Under the pieces are notes generated by a model that was not told where the DNA came from, did no database searches, and saw nothing but the letters and a program-made list of their open reading frames with translations. The position numbers were made by a program, and so were the translations under genes. Shown here piece after piece: positions 1 through 8,153 of a stretch of DNA of 18,574 bases (position 1 is the stretch's first letter; every line of letters starts with the position of its first letter). The DNA comes from Bacteroidales bacterium (GTDB lineage Bacteria; Bacteroidota; Bacteroidia; Bacteroidales; UBA7960), in contig PWNY01000275.1 of NCBI GenBank assembly GCA_003557805.1, forward strand, positions 1 to 18,574, given 5' to 3'.

Positions 1-3000
1 CGGCCTCAAAGTTGGCCGTTAACGAAAGATCAGATGATGGCATGGAAAAACTGTATTGCTCATCAACCGAAAGCTCATCACCATGATCATCGTTCCAGTT
101 AACAAACATATAGCCCTCGTTTGGTATGGCTGATATCTCAACCTCTTCCTGATAACCATAGCTCCCGGCACCGGTAACCTCCCCGCCTTCATACGGGTCA
201 GCAACAAGGCTCAGTTGGTAAGTATCAGCCTCAAAGTTGGCCGTTAACGAAAGATCAGATGATGGCATGGAAAAACTGTATTGCTCATCAACCGAAAGCT
301 CATCACCATGATCATCGGTCCAGTTAACAAACATATAGCCCTGGTTTGGCATGGCTGATATCTCAACTTCTTCCTGATAACCATAGCTCCCGGCACCGGT
401 AACATCCCCGCTTTCAGACGGGTCAGCAAAAAGGCTCAGTTGGTAGGTGGCGGACTTAAAGTTGGCCGTCAGGTTAATATCCTTTGCAGGCATCACAACA
501 AAGCTTGTGGAGGCATCCATGTCATCCAGGTATGATGTGTCACCGCTCCAGCCCGTGAACAGATAGCCAGATTCAGGTGTTGCACTCACAGTAACACTTT
601 CACCCTCTTTATACTCTCCTTCACCATCTGTAGTTCCTGTTTGTTCTGGATCAACGGCAAGATATAGATTATAATATACAAGCTGTTCCTGCACAATAAC
701 ATCCACGCTTGCAGCAAGATTGCCAGGGTTGGTAATTCCTTCAACCAGTGTTAAAGTACCTTTAAAAGAATAAGTACCTGCAGCATTACCATCGTATGCG
801 GGTGTACCATCATCCCAGCTAACCAAAAGTTCTTTGCTGGAGTTATCCTCCAGTGTAACTTCAACTTCTCCCGGCAGCCCGGCATCCATCAGGGAAGTTC
901 CGTATTCGACCACAATGTCATCTATGTGCCTTACTGAGATTATCTCTTTTTTATCTTCGAAAGTTCTGACTCTCGGAAATATCGCCAGGTCAACGTCCAA
1001 CCCCCATGCTGAAAGAATATCATACCAGGATCCATCACTCCATTGTTCCATTGCCAGCGCAAGGCCGCCGCCATCTCCGTCAACAGAAGAAACAAGACCA
1101 ATCTCTGAAGGATATACGTCAGAAACGTTAAATCCCACCATAAAGTCTGAGCTTACCTGCACTGGCTCGTCAAACTCAACGTACTGAAGATCACCGTAAG
1201 ATTCGGGTGCTTCTGTAATGACTATATCATTTAGATCTATTGTCTTTGTTGCCAGAACATCTCCTACAGTACCTCCACTATAATCCCATAGCTTAAAGTG
1301 CACCTGGCCTGTGTCTCCGTCTTTTTCACCAAACCAGAAGTAAGCGCCATGGACTTCATATGTCCAGACAGTCTCAAATATCTGTGCCTTGGCAAGGTCA
1401 CCATATCCGTTCGTGCCAATTACATAACCACCTTGATCTGTGGTATAGGTGCCCACTCCTGTGGCATTTTCCCAGTTACCCGGAAGCAATACATGGATCT
1501 CCCCATCCTCACTTGCAAGTACTACTTCCAGGTGGACACCTTCACCATCCACAGCAAACTCCCCGTCCAAGGTTGTATAACCTGGTTTCTCTATAAGGTA
1601 GCTGTACTGACCGTCAAAAAGCTCCAAAACGGCCTGGCCATTCGCGTCTGTGTAAACAACCTCCTGATGTTTTTCCCCTTTTAAGTAAAGGGATTCTGGA
1701 TTCGGTAATGCCGGTGAAACTGAGATACTACCATCCGCAGAATCCCGGCCGGATCCAACATATCTTTCTCCAGCAGCAGGGTAATGGGTTTTTTCATAAC
1801 CAGCAGGTATAATACTGTGTTCCCTGTCACTGGAGTAAAGGTCAGAAAAGGCAGGCTGATCTTTATTAGCTAACGAGGGGTTCAAAAAGCCGGATGTGCT
1901 TTTTTTTTCACCAGCCGCCACAGTTATCTTTGCATCTTTCACAGGAACGCCTGACTTATCAATAACCTTAAAGCTGACCAGCTGTTTTTGGTCTGCCCTA
2001 CCTCCACCAATCCCTATTTTAACATCATCCAGGAGCCACCAATAGTCATTTTGGCCAACCCAGCTGAACATAAACCTGACACTATCCATTCCCCTTGCAA
2101 GGTTTGTAATATTATGCACTGAAACAAGCGGGTTGGGGCCGTTATTTTCACCTTCTGGCGCATCAGTCCAATTGTACAGCCTGGTTTGTGTTTCAAAATC
2201 ATCGGTGCTTAGATAGACGCTAATCTCTGCATTTCCACTGGTTTTGGCATAATGTTTAAAGGAAAGTATAATCTCATTGTCGATATACCTTGAAAGGTCA
2301 ACGGCGGCTGTTATCAGTTCAACCTCTTCCTGTATCCCAGGAATGCCATACTTGTAAGAGTCAAGCATCATATAGCCGTCTGCGGCAGTTTCTGAATCGA
2401 GCTGGCCCCCGTAAGCACCCCCCCTTGTGGTATGCTCCCATCCGGGAAAACCCTCAGGCCCTGATACTATGATATTATCCCATTCATCCGGAAGGCCCTC
2501 ACCGAAAGTCTCGTGATAGACCAGGGTATGAATGCGTATCCTGTATGCAGCGATTATATGCTTTATTTCCATTAAGGTGCGTGCATTGTCGCCGTCTTCT
2601 GGATGACCGGTTGGAACTCCCTGATGGTATATCAGTGGGTTTGAGAAATATGGTACTTCTGTGTGGCTTACCCCGTCATCATAATACTGGCCACTTCCAT
2701 ATGTCATAACCGAACAGTAGTGCCCAGAGTCCTCACCTGTCCAACGCCAGCCTGCGGACCAGGTATTCTCCGGCCAGTTCCACCATGAGGTGGGGCCGGG
2801 TTGAACATTCTGCTCCTTATGATGATGCAGCCCCATATTGTGCCCCATCTCATGTATATGGGTATATGTCCAGCCAGCCTGCTGAACCCTTGTCAGGGAA
2901 AAACCGTACCCGGGACTTCCATCTTTATTGTTGAGCAACCAGGCAAGGCCACCGGTATCATCAACCCGGGCGAACATTGCGACCAGGTCAGCGCCATATC

Positions 3001-3874
3001 CGTCCCTCCAGTCATGCACCTCGTCCATATATCCATCATTATCATTACCGAAGGGGTTGGAGGGCGATGAAGTAAGACGCCTTAAGTCAGTGCCTGAGTC
3101 ACCGCTCTCCTTATAATCCAGGATATCAGAGTGGACAAGGTTAACAGTCATTCCCACCTCGCTGTTGTCCAGTACCAGCTGGGCATTTGCCATGGATTGA
3201 CCGATAACGTTCTCAATGCCCCCTCCGTTATTGTCAGCCCACTGTTTGGCGTTTGGAGTATAAACGATCATTACATCTATATCTGCCTGGTCTTCACTTC
3301 CGAGACCGCTTTTTTCAAGATAATCACGTATCCTCTGCTTTTCAGCTGAATCTTCCTTGTCTTCCGGCGGTATCAATGGCGGAGAGCCTTCCAGCCGGTC
3401 ACGGTCGCGGGCATCCATTTCTATCAAAAAGTGCCTGTTTGTAACCGGGTCACTTATTATTTTGTAAAACATTTTCCTGGCAGGGATGTAGATGCTTCCA
3501 AGGCTTCTTTCCCCTGTGGTACTCATTACCATGTAACCCCCGGAGTCATCAGTCACTGCGGTAATGGAAATGGTGCCGTTTATGTTTTCACTCACCCTGC
3601 TAACCTCTGCATTATACACAGCGTCATCAAACAGGTTCAGAACCATCCTGTCTCCCTTACGAAACAGCTGACCGGATTTCACTGCCTGGTTCAGCTCTAT
3701 CTCCGCAAACCTGATTACGACAGAACGCTGCTCAAAAAAGTGCAGCGCACTTTCCATATTCTCTTTATCGACAGAGCTCTTCAGGATAAGCCTATTGCTG
3801 TCAGGGGCATCAGGTCCTGCAAAAACGGTAATTGAGAACAGGATAAGTATCAGGTAAGCTATGGTGTTTTTCAT
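1..3874 (-). CDS. Large secreted metzincin (M12-like) metalloprotease with Ig-like and InlB-type repeats, C-terminus missing
   Basis: I translated the minus strand from the ATG at 3874 and it stays open to the left edge (about 1291 codons, no stop). Residues 1-19 form a signal peptide (MKNTIAYLILILFSITVFA). A propeptide-like region runs to about 195. The catalytic domain at about 196-440 holds the zinc motif HEMGHNMGLHH (H341, E342, H345, H351; HExxHxxGxxH) and a Met-turn SVMTYG around M390, which identify a metzincin. Next come a MAM/choice-of-anchor-like domain (about 450-620, ending WLLDDVKI), a CNA-B/peptidase-associated-type domain from about 626 that appears split by an insert, an unassigned beta-rich module (about 785-965), a Big_4-like domain (about 973-1065) and three 75-residue InlB/Flg_new-like repeats. 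It is probably exported and cleaves extracellular protein. Type IX secretion is likely in this phylum, but the C-terminal sorting domain would lie outside the window. The substrate is unknown. Confidence 0.88.
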   Translation of the reverse strand, partial: MKNTIAYLILILFSITVFAGPDAPDSNRLILKSSVDKENMESALHFFEQRSVVIRFAEIELNQAVKSGQLFRKGDRMVLNLFDDAVYNAEVSRVSENINGTISITAVTDDSGGYMVMSTTGERSLGSIYIPARKMFYKIISDPVTNRHFLIEMDARDRDRLEGSPPLIPPEDKEDSAEKQRIRDYLEKSGLGSEDQADIDVMIVYTPNAKQWADNNGGGIENVIGQSMANAQLVLDNSEVGMTVNLVHSDILDYKESGDSGTDLRRLTSSPSNPFGNDNDGYMDEVHDWRDGYGADLVAMFARVDDTGGLAWLLNNKDGSPGYGFSLTRVQQAGWTYTHIHEMGHNMGLHHHKEQNVQPGPTSWWNWPENTWSAGWRWTGEDSGHYCSVMTYGSGQYYDDGVSHTEVPYFSNPLIYHQGVPTGHPEDGDNARTLMEIKHIIAAYRIRIHTLVYHETFGEGLPDEWDNIIVSGPEGFPGWEHTTRGGAYGGQLDSETAADGYMMLDSYKYGIPGIQEEVELITAAVDLSRYIDNEIILSFKHYAKTSGNAEISVYLSTDDFETQTRLYNWTDAPEGENNGPNPLVSVHNITNLARGMDSVRFMFSWVGQNDYWWLLDDVKIGIGGGRADQKQLVSFKVIDKSGVPVKDAKITVAAGEKKSTSGFLNPSLANKDQPAFSDLYSSDREHSIIPAGYEKTHYPAAGERYVGSGRDSADGSISVSPALPNPESLYLKGEKHQEVVYTDANGQAVLELFDGQYSYLIEKPGYTTLDGEFAVDGEGVHLEVVLASEDGEIHVLLPGNWENATGVGTYTTDQGGYVIGTNGYGDLAKAQIFETVWTYEVHGAYFWFGEKDGDTGQVHFKLWDYSGGTVGDVLATKTIDLNDIVITEAPESYGDLQYVEFDEPVQVSSDFMVGFNVSDVYPSEIGLVSSVDGDGGGLALAMEQWSDGSWYDILSAWGLDVDLAIFPRVRTFEDKKEIISVRHIDDIVVEYGTSLMDAGLPGEVEVTLEDNSSKELLVSWDDGTPAYDGNAAGTYSFKGTLTLVEGITNPGNLAASVDVIVQEQLVYYNLYLAVDPEQTGTTDGEGEYKEGESVTVSATPESGYLFTGWSGDTSYLDDMDASTSFVVMPAKDINLTANFKSATYQLSLFADPSESGDVTGAGSYGYQEEVEISAMPNQGYMFVNWTDDHGDELSVDEQYSFSMPSSDLSLTANFEADTYQLSLVADPYEGGEVTGAGSYGYQEEVEISAIPNEGYMFVNWNDDHGDELSVDEQYSFSMPSSDLSLTANFEA
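4..448 (-). repeat. Two near-identical 225-bp tandem repeats (InlB/Flg_new-like modules)
   Basis: The string cctcaaagttggccgttaac begins at 4 and again at 229, a period of 225 bp or exactly 75 codons. By eye the two copies differ at only about ten positions over more than 200 bp, several of which change the amino acid. Each unit encodes TYQLSL.ADP at its start, GYMFVNW in the middle and LSLTANFEA at its end. A third unit (about 449-675, residues about 1068-1142) shares the same plan (GYLFTGWSGD, INLTANFK) but is clearly diverged in DNA. The left copy runs off the window, so the array may be longer. Confidence 0.9.
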
Positions 3875-3905
3875 ACTTAAGGCATATTATGGGGGTGTAA
3901 ATTTA

Positions 3906-3913
3906 CAAAAATA
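3906..3913 (-). promoter_or_regulatory. Candidate -7 box (TATTTTTG) for the metalloprotease gene
   Basis: Read on the minus strand, 3913-3906 is TATTTTTG, an exact match to the Bacteroidota -7 consensus TAnnTTTG, about 32 bases before the protease ATG. The nearest upstream TTTG (3944-3941) is 27 bases away, too far for a standard -33 element, so support rests on the -7 box alone. The rest of the 155-bp divergent gap to the dehydrogenase gene shows no other clear signal. Confidence 0.4.
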
Positions 3914-4029
3914 TAAGTGTCTGCATATTTTAGACGCATACAAAGTGCGACCGGACCTGCTTATTCATTGCTGGGGTGTTATGCCGGTCAGGTTTAAATT
4001 TTATATCTTGCGGAAAAATCCAAACCCCT

Positions 4030-4959
4030 ATGCCAATTCTGCTGATTAGCCCCGGAAGGAGTCTCGACCGCTGGACATCTGCAATCAAAAAGGCAGATCC
4101 TTCCATAGAGGTTTATTTACCCGGGGACAGGTTCAGTAAAGACAAAATAAGCTTCGCCCTTGCCTGGGACCACCCAAAAGGCTTTTTTAAACAGTATCCC
4201 AACATACGCTGTATATCCTCCTTCGGGGCAGGTGCTGACCACCTTCTAAGCGACAAGTACATACCTGATAATATTAGGCTGGTAAGAATAATTGACCCGA
4301 GGCTGTCCGGCGACATGCTGGAGTTTACATTTGCAGTGATAATGAAGCATATAAGAAAACTTAATGTTTACTGCCGCTACCAGAAGGACAGAATATGGAA
4401 AAAGCACGGGTATGGCAAAATAGGTCAAACCTGCGTGGGAATAATGGGAACCGGTAAAATAGGCCACAGGGTTGCCGAAGGGCTTGCAAGTATTGGCTTC
4501 AATGTAAGAGGCTGGAGCAGGAGTGAGAAGACAGGCGGTACATACAGTAGGTTTTTCGGGAGAGGCCAGCTAGATGAATTCCTCTCCGGCTGCAATATCC
4601 TGGTGTGCCTGCTGCCCCTGACCACGGAGACACGTGGCATTGTAGACCATCAGGTCCTGGAGGCACTGCCGGCCGGGGCCTACCTGTTAAACCTCGGCAG
4701 AGGGGCACATATCGCTGAGCCTGACCTTATAAAGGCCATTGACAGTGGTCATCTGTCGGGGGCCCATCTCGATGTCTTCGAGAGTGAACCCCTGCCTGCA
4801 GCACACCCTTTCTGGAAGCACGAAAAAATTGATATAACACCCCATGTGGCATCCCTGACCGATCCCGTTTCAGTTGTCCCCCAGGTACTTGAGAATTACC
4901 ACCTGGTAATGGAAAACAGGGAGCCCAATAACCAGGTATCAAGGGAAAAGGGGTATTAA
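4030..4959 (+). CDS. GhrA-type D-2-hydroxyacid dehydrogenase (glyoxylate/hydroxypyruvate reductase)
   Basis: Predicted to reduce 2-oxoacids such as glyoxylate or hydroxypyruvate with NAD(P)H in the cytoplasm. I chose the ATG at 4030 (MPILLISPGR), giving 309 aa, close to E. coli GhrA. An upstream ATG at 3976 adds 18 residues unlike the family. The Rossmann motif GTGKIG is at 140-145. The catalytic triad of the family is visible: R224 (NLGRGAHI), E253 (ESEPLP) and H272 (TPHVAS). The substrate-binding half has FGAGADH at about 65-71. The aldolase gene follows 44 bp downstream on the same strand, so the two are probably co-transcribed. That aldolase looks like a glyoxylate-releasing enzyme, which would suit a glyoxylate reductase. 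Exact substrate and cofactor preference cannot be read from sequence. Confidence 0.85.
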   Translation: MPILLISPGRSLDRWTSAIKKADPSIEVYLPGDRFSKDKISFALAWDHPKGFFKQYPNIRCISSFGAGADHLLSDKYIPDNIRLVRIIDPRLSGDMLEFTFAVIMKHIRKLNVYCRYQKDRIWKKHGYGKIGQTCVGIMGTGKIGHRVAEGLASIGFNVRGWSRSEKTGGTYSRFFGRGQLDEFLSGCNILVCLLPLTTETRGIVDHQVLEALPAGAYLLNLGRGAHIAEPDLIKAIDSGHLSGAHLDVFESEPLPAAHPFWKHEKIDITPHVASLTDPVSVVPQVLENYHLVMENREPNNQVSREKGY

Positions 4960-5003
4960 TAACCGTTGTTTTGTCTTTTATAATGTAAATAGCCTTTGTA
5001 ACT

Positions 5004-5903
5004 ATGATTGATCTGAAAGGAATATTCCCGCCACTGCCTACCTCTTTCAACAGGGATGAAAGTATTTCACATGAAGGGATTAAGAAAAACATCCTTACCC
5101 TCTGCTCCTATCCGCTCTCCGGCTTCCTTATCCTGGGTTCGAACGGTGAATTGGTCATGCTGAGTGAAAGGGAAAAGGAGGAGGTATACAACACTGCAAG
5201 GGAGGCCATACCTGCTGACCGGCTTATGATAGCAGGTTGCGGTGCTGAATCCACCCGGGAAACCATCCGGCTGGTAAAACAGGCATCCAGGGCCGGGGCA
5301 GATGCATGCCTGGTACTCAACCCTTTCTACTACAAAGGGCAGATGGACCTAAGGGCACTTAGGGCACATTTCCATTCGGTGGCTGATGCATCTCCTGTAC
5401 CTGTATTGATTTATAATATGCCGGCAAACACTGGTATAGACATGAGTGCAGACCATATACTTGAGATTGCCCGCCATCCAAATATCAAGGGCCTGAAAGA
5501 CTCGGGCGGGAACCTGGTAAAAATGGCAGCAGTGATCAACAGTATGGATGAAGACTTCCAGGTACTTGCAGGGTCTGCGGGCTTCCTTCTGCCGGCACTC
5601 AGCATCGGGGCATGTGGCGGAATACTTGCACTTGCCAACATTGCACCATCAAACTGCTGTGAGATATATGAACACTTCACTGGTAACCGCCCCGGTGAAG
5701 CCAGAAAAAAACAGCTGGAACTGATCGATGCAAACACTGCGGTAACCCGCAGATGGGGTGTTGCCGCACTCAAGGCGGCCATGGACCACCTTGGGCTATA
5801 TGGCGGTACTGTTCGAAAACCCCTGCAGGAACTGGATGATTCAACAAGAGCCTCCCTGATAGAGATACTGGACAAAGCCGGCATAGAAAGCCTTAAGCCC
5901 TAA
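5004..5903 (+). CDS. DapA-superfamily aldolase, HOGA1-like (putative 4-hydroxy-2-oxoglutarate aldolase)
   Basis: A 299-aa class I aldolase of the DHDPS/N-acetylneuraminate lyase superfamily. The Schiff-base lysine is K165 in GLKDSGGN and the catalytic tyrosine is Y137 in IYNMP. The pyruvate-site loop reads GSNGEL (45-50) instead of the GTTGE typical of true DapA. Several stretches (GSNGE, DFQVLAGSAGFL, NTAVTRRWG, the C-terminal PLQEL) match human HOGA1 as I remember it, which splits 4-hydroxy-2-oxoglutarate into pyruvate and glyoxylate. I therefore favour a HOGA-like role over lysine biosynthesis; a related 2-keto-3-deoxy sugar-acid aldolase remains possible. The ATG at 5004 begins the usual family start (MIDLKGIFPPLPT). 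It lies 44 bp after the GhrA-type reductase and ends 17 bp from the convergent Nudix gene. Confidence 0.8.
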   Translation: MIDLKGIFPPLPTSFNRDESISHEGIKKNILTLCSYPLSGFLILGSNGELVMLSEREKEEVYNTAREAIPADRLMIAGCGAESTRETIRLVKQASRAGADACLVLNPFYYKGQMDLRALRAHFHSVADASPVPVLIYNMPANTGIDMSADHILEIARHPNIKGLKDSGGNLVKMAAVINSMDEDFQVLAGSAGFLLPALSIGACGGILALANIAPSNCCEIYEHFTGNRPGEARKKQLELIDANTAVTRRWGVAALKAAMDHLGLYGGTVRKPLQELDDSTRASLIEILDKAGIESLKP

Positions 5904-5920
5904 TCGGAAGGCCAGGATGC

Positions 5921-6382
5921 CTAATGCGCATTAAGCTCTTTTGCGAGCATTGTTGCCACCTTTTGGTCTATCGGGAAGGTGAACATATCAGCGCTTAGTT
6001 CTTTTGTGTCTATCCACCTGAAGCTCATGGCCCCCTCGGCACGGTGATCAAAGTCGAACCTCCTTTGCGAGGTTTCCAGGGCGGCCGGGTCAGAAAGCCT
6101 GATCCTGTAGTAAATGCTTATCAACTGCCTGCCCTCAGCAAAACGTGCAGGCTGAAAAAAATCAGTTGTATAGAAATGAGACAGGACTTCCACCGGCTGG
6201 CCGAGCTCCTCCATACACTCCCTTTTCAGACAGTCAATACTTCCTTCACCGTATTCCATGCCACCTCCAGGGAACTTTGTCATAAGCGTTTTGAACCAGT
6301 TCTCATCACATACCAGTAAACGCCCGTTATGCAATGCTATCCCGTATACACGCAAAATAAAAGGCTGTGCCTTAAGTGTCAT
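5921..6382 (-). CDS. Nudix hydrolase
   Basis: A 153-aa single-domain Nudix protein. The Nudix box is complete at 40-61: G40, E46, R54-E55, E58-E59, G61 (pattern GX5EX7REUXEEXG), which coordinates the metal for cleavage of a nucleoside-diphosphate-linked substrate. The N-terminal strand (FILRVYGIALHNGRLLVCDE) and the IDTKEL segment near the C-terminus are usual for small housekeeping Nudix enzymes. The substrate cannot be predicted. It starts 24 bp after the mnmD stop on the same strand, so the two probably form one transcript. Its 3' end faces the aldolase gene with a 17-bp gap. Confidence 0.88.
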   Translation of the reverse strand: MTLKAQPFILRVYGIALHNGRLLVCDENWFKTLMTKFPGGGMEYGEGSIDCLKRECMEELGQPVEVLSHFYTTDFFQPARFAEGRQLISIYYRIRLSDPAALETSQRRFDFDHRAEGAMSFRWIDTKELSADMFTFPIDQKVATMLAKELNAH

Positions 6383-6405
6383 AACTATTCAGTTTGTATT
6401 ATCAC

Positions 6406-7101
6406 TTATTGATTATCCGGGGGTTTTACCGCCCTTGTCATTTCCCTTTTCCCGGGCGGACCGGCAGGATTTTCCACAGCAAAGCCCGATGCCCTCATGG
6501 CTCTTTTTACACTGCCCCTGGCACAATACGTTACCAGCACACCCCCGGGCTTCATTGCTTTGTATAATTTTCTGAAGGCATCCTCTTCCCAAAGGTCCGG
6601 CTGCAGCCATGGAGCAAAGGCATCGTGATACACCACATCGTACTCCGAAACAGGCAACACGATCTGCTTTAGTGTTGAAAAAGTTATCCGGAACCCAAAA
6701 CCCGGATCTATGAATGTTAAAACATCCTCTTCAGCTGAGTGCATCTTTTTAAATGCATCATGCAAACATCCGTTCCCTACAAGATCAGGGAAATTCAGCA
6801 AGCCTGACTCTGATGAGCTGAGCGGGTAAGGTTCCACTGCATGATATATTGCAGTTTTTATTGCCTTCCTTATCCGGTCAAGGCTTAGCAGGGCATTAAG
6901 CCCTGTACCAAATCCAATTTCCAGGACTTTGACATTCTCACTGCCTTCCAGGGAGAGATCAAGGCCCTCCCTTATGAATACATGGAAAGATTCATTAATG
7001 GCCCCATGCACCGAATGGTAATGTTCACCTGTTCCTTTAAGGGCAAATGTATGGGAGCCATCTGCAGTTAATACCGGATACCTGTTAAAAAAATCTCTCA
7101 A
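6406..7101 (-). CDS. mnmD: tRNA 5-methylaminomethyl-2-thiouridine methyltransferase, stand-alone MnmD
   Basis: A 231-aa SAM-dependent enzyme matching the methyltransferase half of E. coli MnmC. It would methylate nm5(s2)U34 in the tRNA wobble position to mnm5(s2)U. Diagnostic stretches are TADGSHTF and GEHYHSVHGAINES near the N-terminus, the SAM loop VLEIGFGTGLNALL (about 59-72), YHDAFAPWLQPDLW, and the C-terminal GFAVENPAGPPGKREMTRA. No FAD oxidase domain is fused, as is usual outside proteobacteria. The only plausible start is TTG at 7101: an in-frame stop lies at 7125-7123, and no ATG lies between it and the conserved N-terminus. A Nudix gene follows 24 bp downstream. Confidence 0.9.
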   Translation of the reverse strand: MRDFFNRYPVLTADGSHTFALKGTGEHYHSVHGAINESFHVFIREGLDLSLEGSENVKVLEIGFGTGLNALLSLDRIRKAIKTAIYHAVEPYPLSSSESGLLNFPDLVGNGCLHDAFKKMHSAEEDVLTFIDPGFGFRITFSTLKQIVLPVSEYDVVYHDAFAPWLQPDLWEEDAFRKLYKAMKPGGVLVTYCARGSVKRAMRASGFAVENPAGPPGKREMTRAVKPPDNQ

Positions 7102-7191
7102 TGAAAACTTTTTCTCCCGAAATTAAACAAAAACAGCCATTTTTGTATTTATAACTATTGAAAATAATAACACAGACATAATAATACAGCA

Positions 7192-8127
7192 ATGAAAGAT
7201 ATCGGTAAATTCCAGGCATGGCTGGCCCAGACAAGGGCCAACTTTCTGCTACTGGCAGTGTTTCTGGTGGCAATTGGTCTGGCATACTCAGCCAAGTATT
7301 ATCCGGGGCAGGATTTCAGCTGGCTTAACGCAATACTGATCCTGGCAGGTACGGTTTCTGCACACATATCCGTTAACCTTTTCAACGAGCTTTCAGACTA
7401 TTATACAAAGATCGACTTTCTGACAAAGAGAACGCCTTTCAGCGGTGGAAGCGGCATGCTTATCCAGGGAAAGACAAAGCCCCGGCAAGTAAAGGCAGCA
7501 GCGATAGGCACTCTGCTGTTCACCGCAGGAACAGGGGCATATTTTACATTTACCGCTCACTGGTCAATTGCTGTGATATCAATAATCGGAGCATTCACAA
7601 TTGTATTCTATACCAGCATACTTGCAAAGGTTCTGCTTGGTGAGCTCTTTGCAGGCCTGGCCCTGGGAACTCTCGTTGTGATAGGATCCTTCATCGCCAT
7701 GACCGGCACTGCAGGTGCAGGACTGTTCCAGCTGGTTCCCCTCGAGGTGTGGCTTGTGTCGATACCACCAGGCATACTGACCTCCCTGCTGCTTTTGCTT
7801 AACGAGTTCCCCGATGTCGAAGCCGACCGTGAAGGCGGAAGGAATCATCTGGTTATCAAGTTTGGCAAAAAAATATCCGCCGGCCTTTATACAGCAGGTA
7901 TGGTTATAACATTCCTGATACTGCTCTTGCTGCCACTGCTTGGAATTGCCTCATACTGGCTGTTTCTTGCACTTATTCCGCTTCCGGTTGCATTCAAGGC
8001 ATCCCAGATAGCACTAAAACAGGGAGAAGACACCGAAAAGTTGATGCCTGCAATGGGAATGAACGTTATGGTGGTGCTTGGCACCGACCTGCTCATAGCA
8101 GTTGCCGTCCTGCTGCAGTTACAGTAA
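7192..8127 (+). CDS. UbiA-family prenyltransferase, MenA-like (1,4-dihydroxy-2-naphthoate prenyltransferase candidate)
   Basis: A 311-aa polytopic membrane protein with about eight or nine hydrophobic segments. Both Asp-rich motifs of UbiA enzymes are present: N65-E-L-S-D69 with D75 (first loop) and N204-E-F-P-D208-VEA-D212 (second loop). These bind Mg2+-prenyl diphosphate. SGGSGML at about 84-90 follows the first motif, as in MenA-type proteins. The likely role is prenylating dihydroxynaphthoate to demethylmenaquinone in the inner membrane, but no other men gene is nearby, so the acceptor is an inference. The start ATG at 7192 leaves a 90-bp AT-rich divergent gap to mnmD, in which I see no convincing promoter pair. 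Confidence 0.82.
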   Translation: MKDIGKFQAWLAQTRANFLLLAVFLVAIGLAYSAKYYPGQDFSWLNAILILAGTVSAHISVNLFNELSDYYTKIDFLTKRTPFSGGSGMLIQGKTKPRQVKAAAIGTLLFTAGTGAYFTFTAHWSIAVISIIGAFTIVFYTSILAKVLLGELFAGLALGTLVVIGSFIAMTGTAGAGLFQLVPLEVWLVSIPPGILTSLLLLLNEFPDVEADREGGRNHLVIKFGKKISAGLYTAGMVITFLILLLLPLLGIASYWLFLALIPLPVAFKASQIALKQGEDTEKLMPAMGMNVMVVLGTDLLIAVAVLLQLQ

Positions 8128-8153
8128 AAAGCAAGCAGGGGTATTTACCTGCT
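8126..8153 (-). terminator. Possible intrinsic terminator for the acyl-CoA synthetase/queA/methyltransferase operon
   Basis: On the minus strand a hairpin AGCAGG-(8 nt)-CCTGCT (8153-8134) overlaps the methyltransferase stop codon and is followed after three bases by CTTTTTA (8131-8125). The stem is only 6 bp, so termination may be weak. It sits between two convergent genes with a 17-bp gap and could also fold in the plus-strand message, which has no U-run after it. Confidence 0.4.

Noticed and set aside
3431..3835. Plus-strand open frames across 834-3835
   Set aside because: All are shadows of the single long minus-strand protease frame, which has a signal peptide, zinc motif and domain structure.
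4970..4998. Possible promoter TTTG...TAGCCTTTG before the aldolase gene
   Set aside because: The -7 box has a three-base instead of two-base gap and spacing is 16; co-transcription with the upstream gene is simpler.
5909..5934. Small hairpin AGGC/GCCT and the palindrome TAATGCGCATTA between the aldolase and Nudix genes
   Set aside because: Stem is only 4 bp and there is no T-run on either strand; the palindrome lies mostly inside the Nudix coding end and is short enough to be chance.
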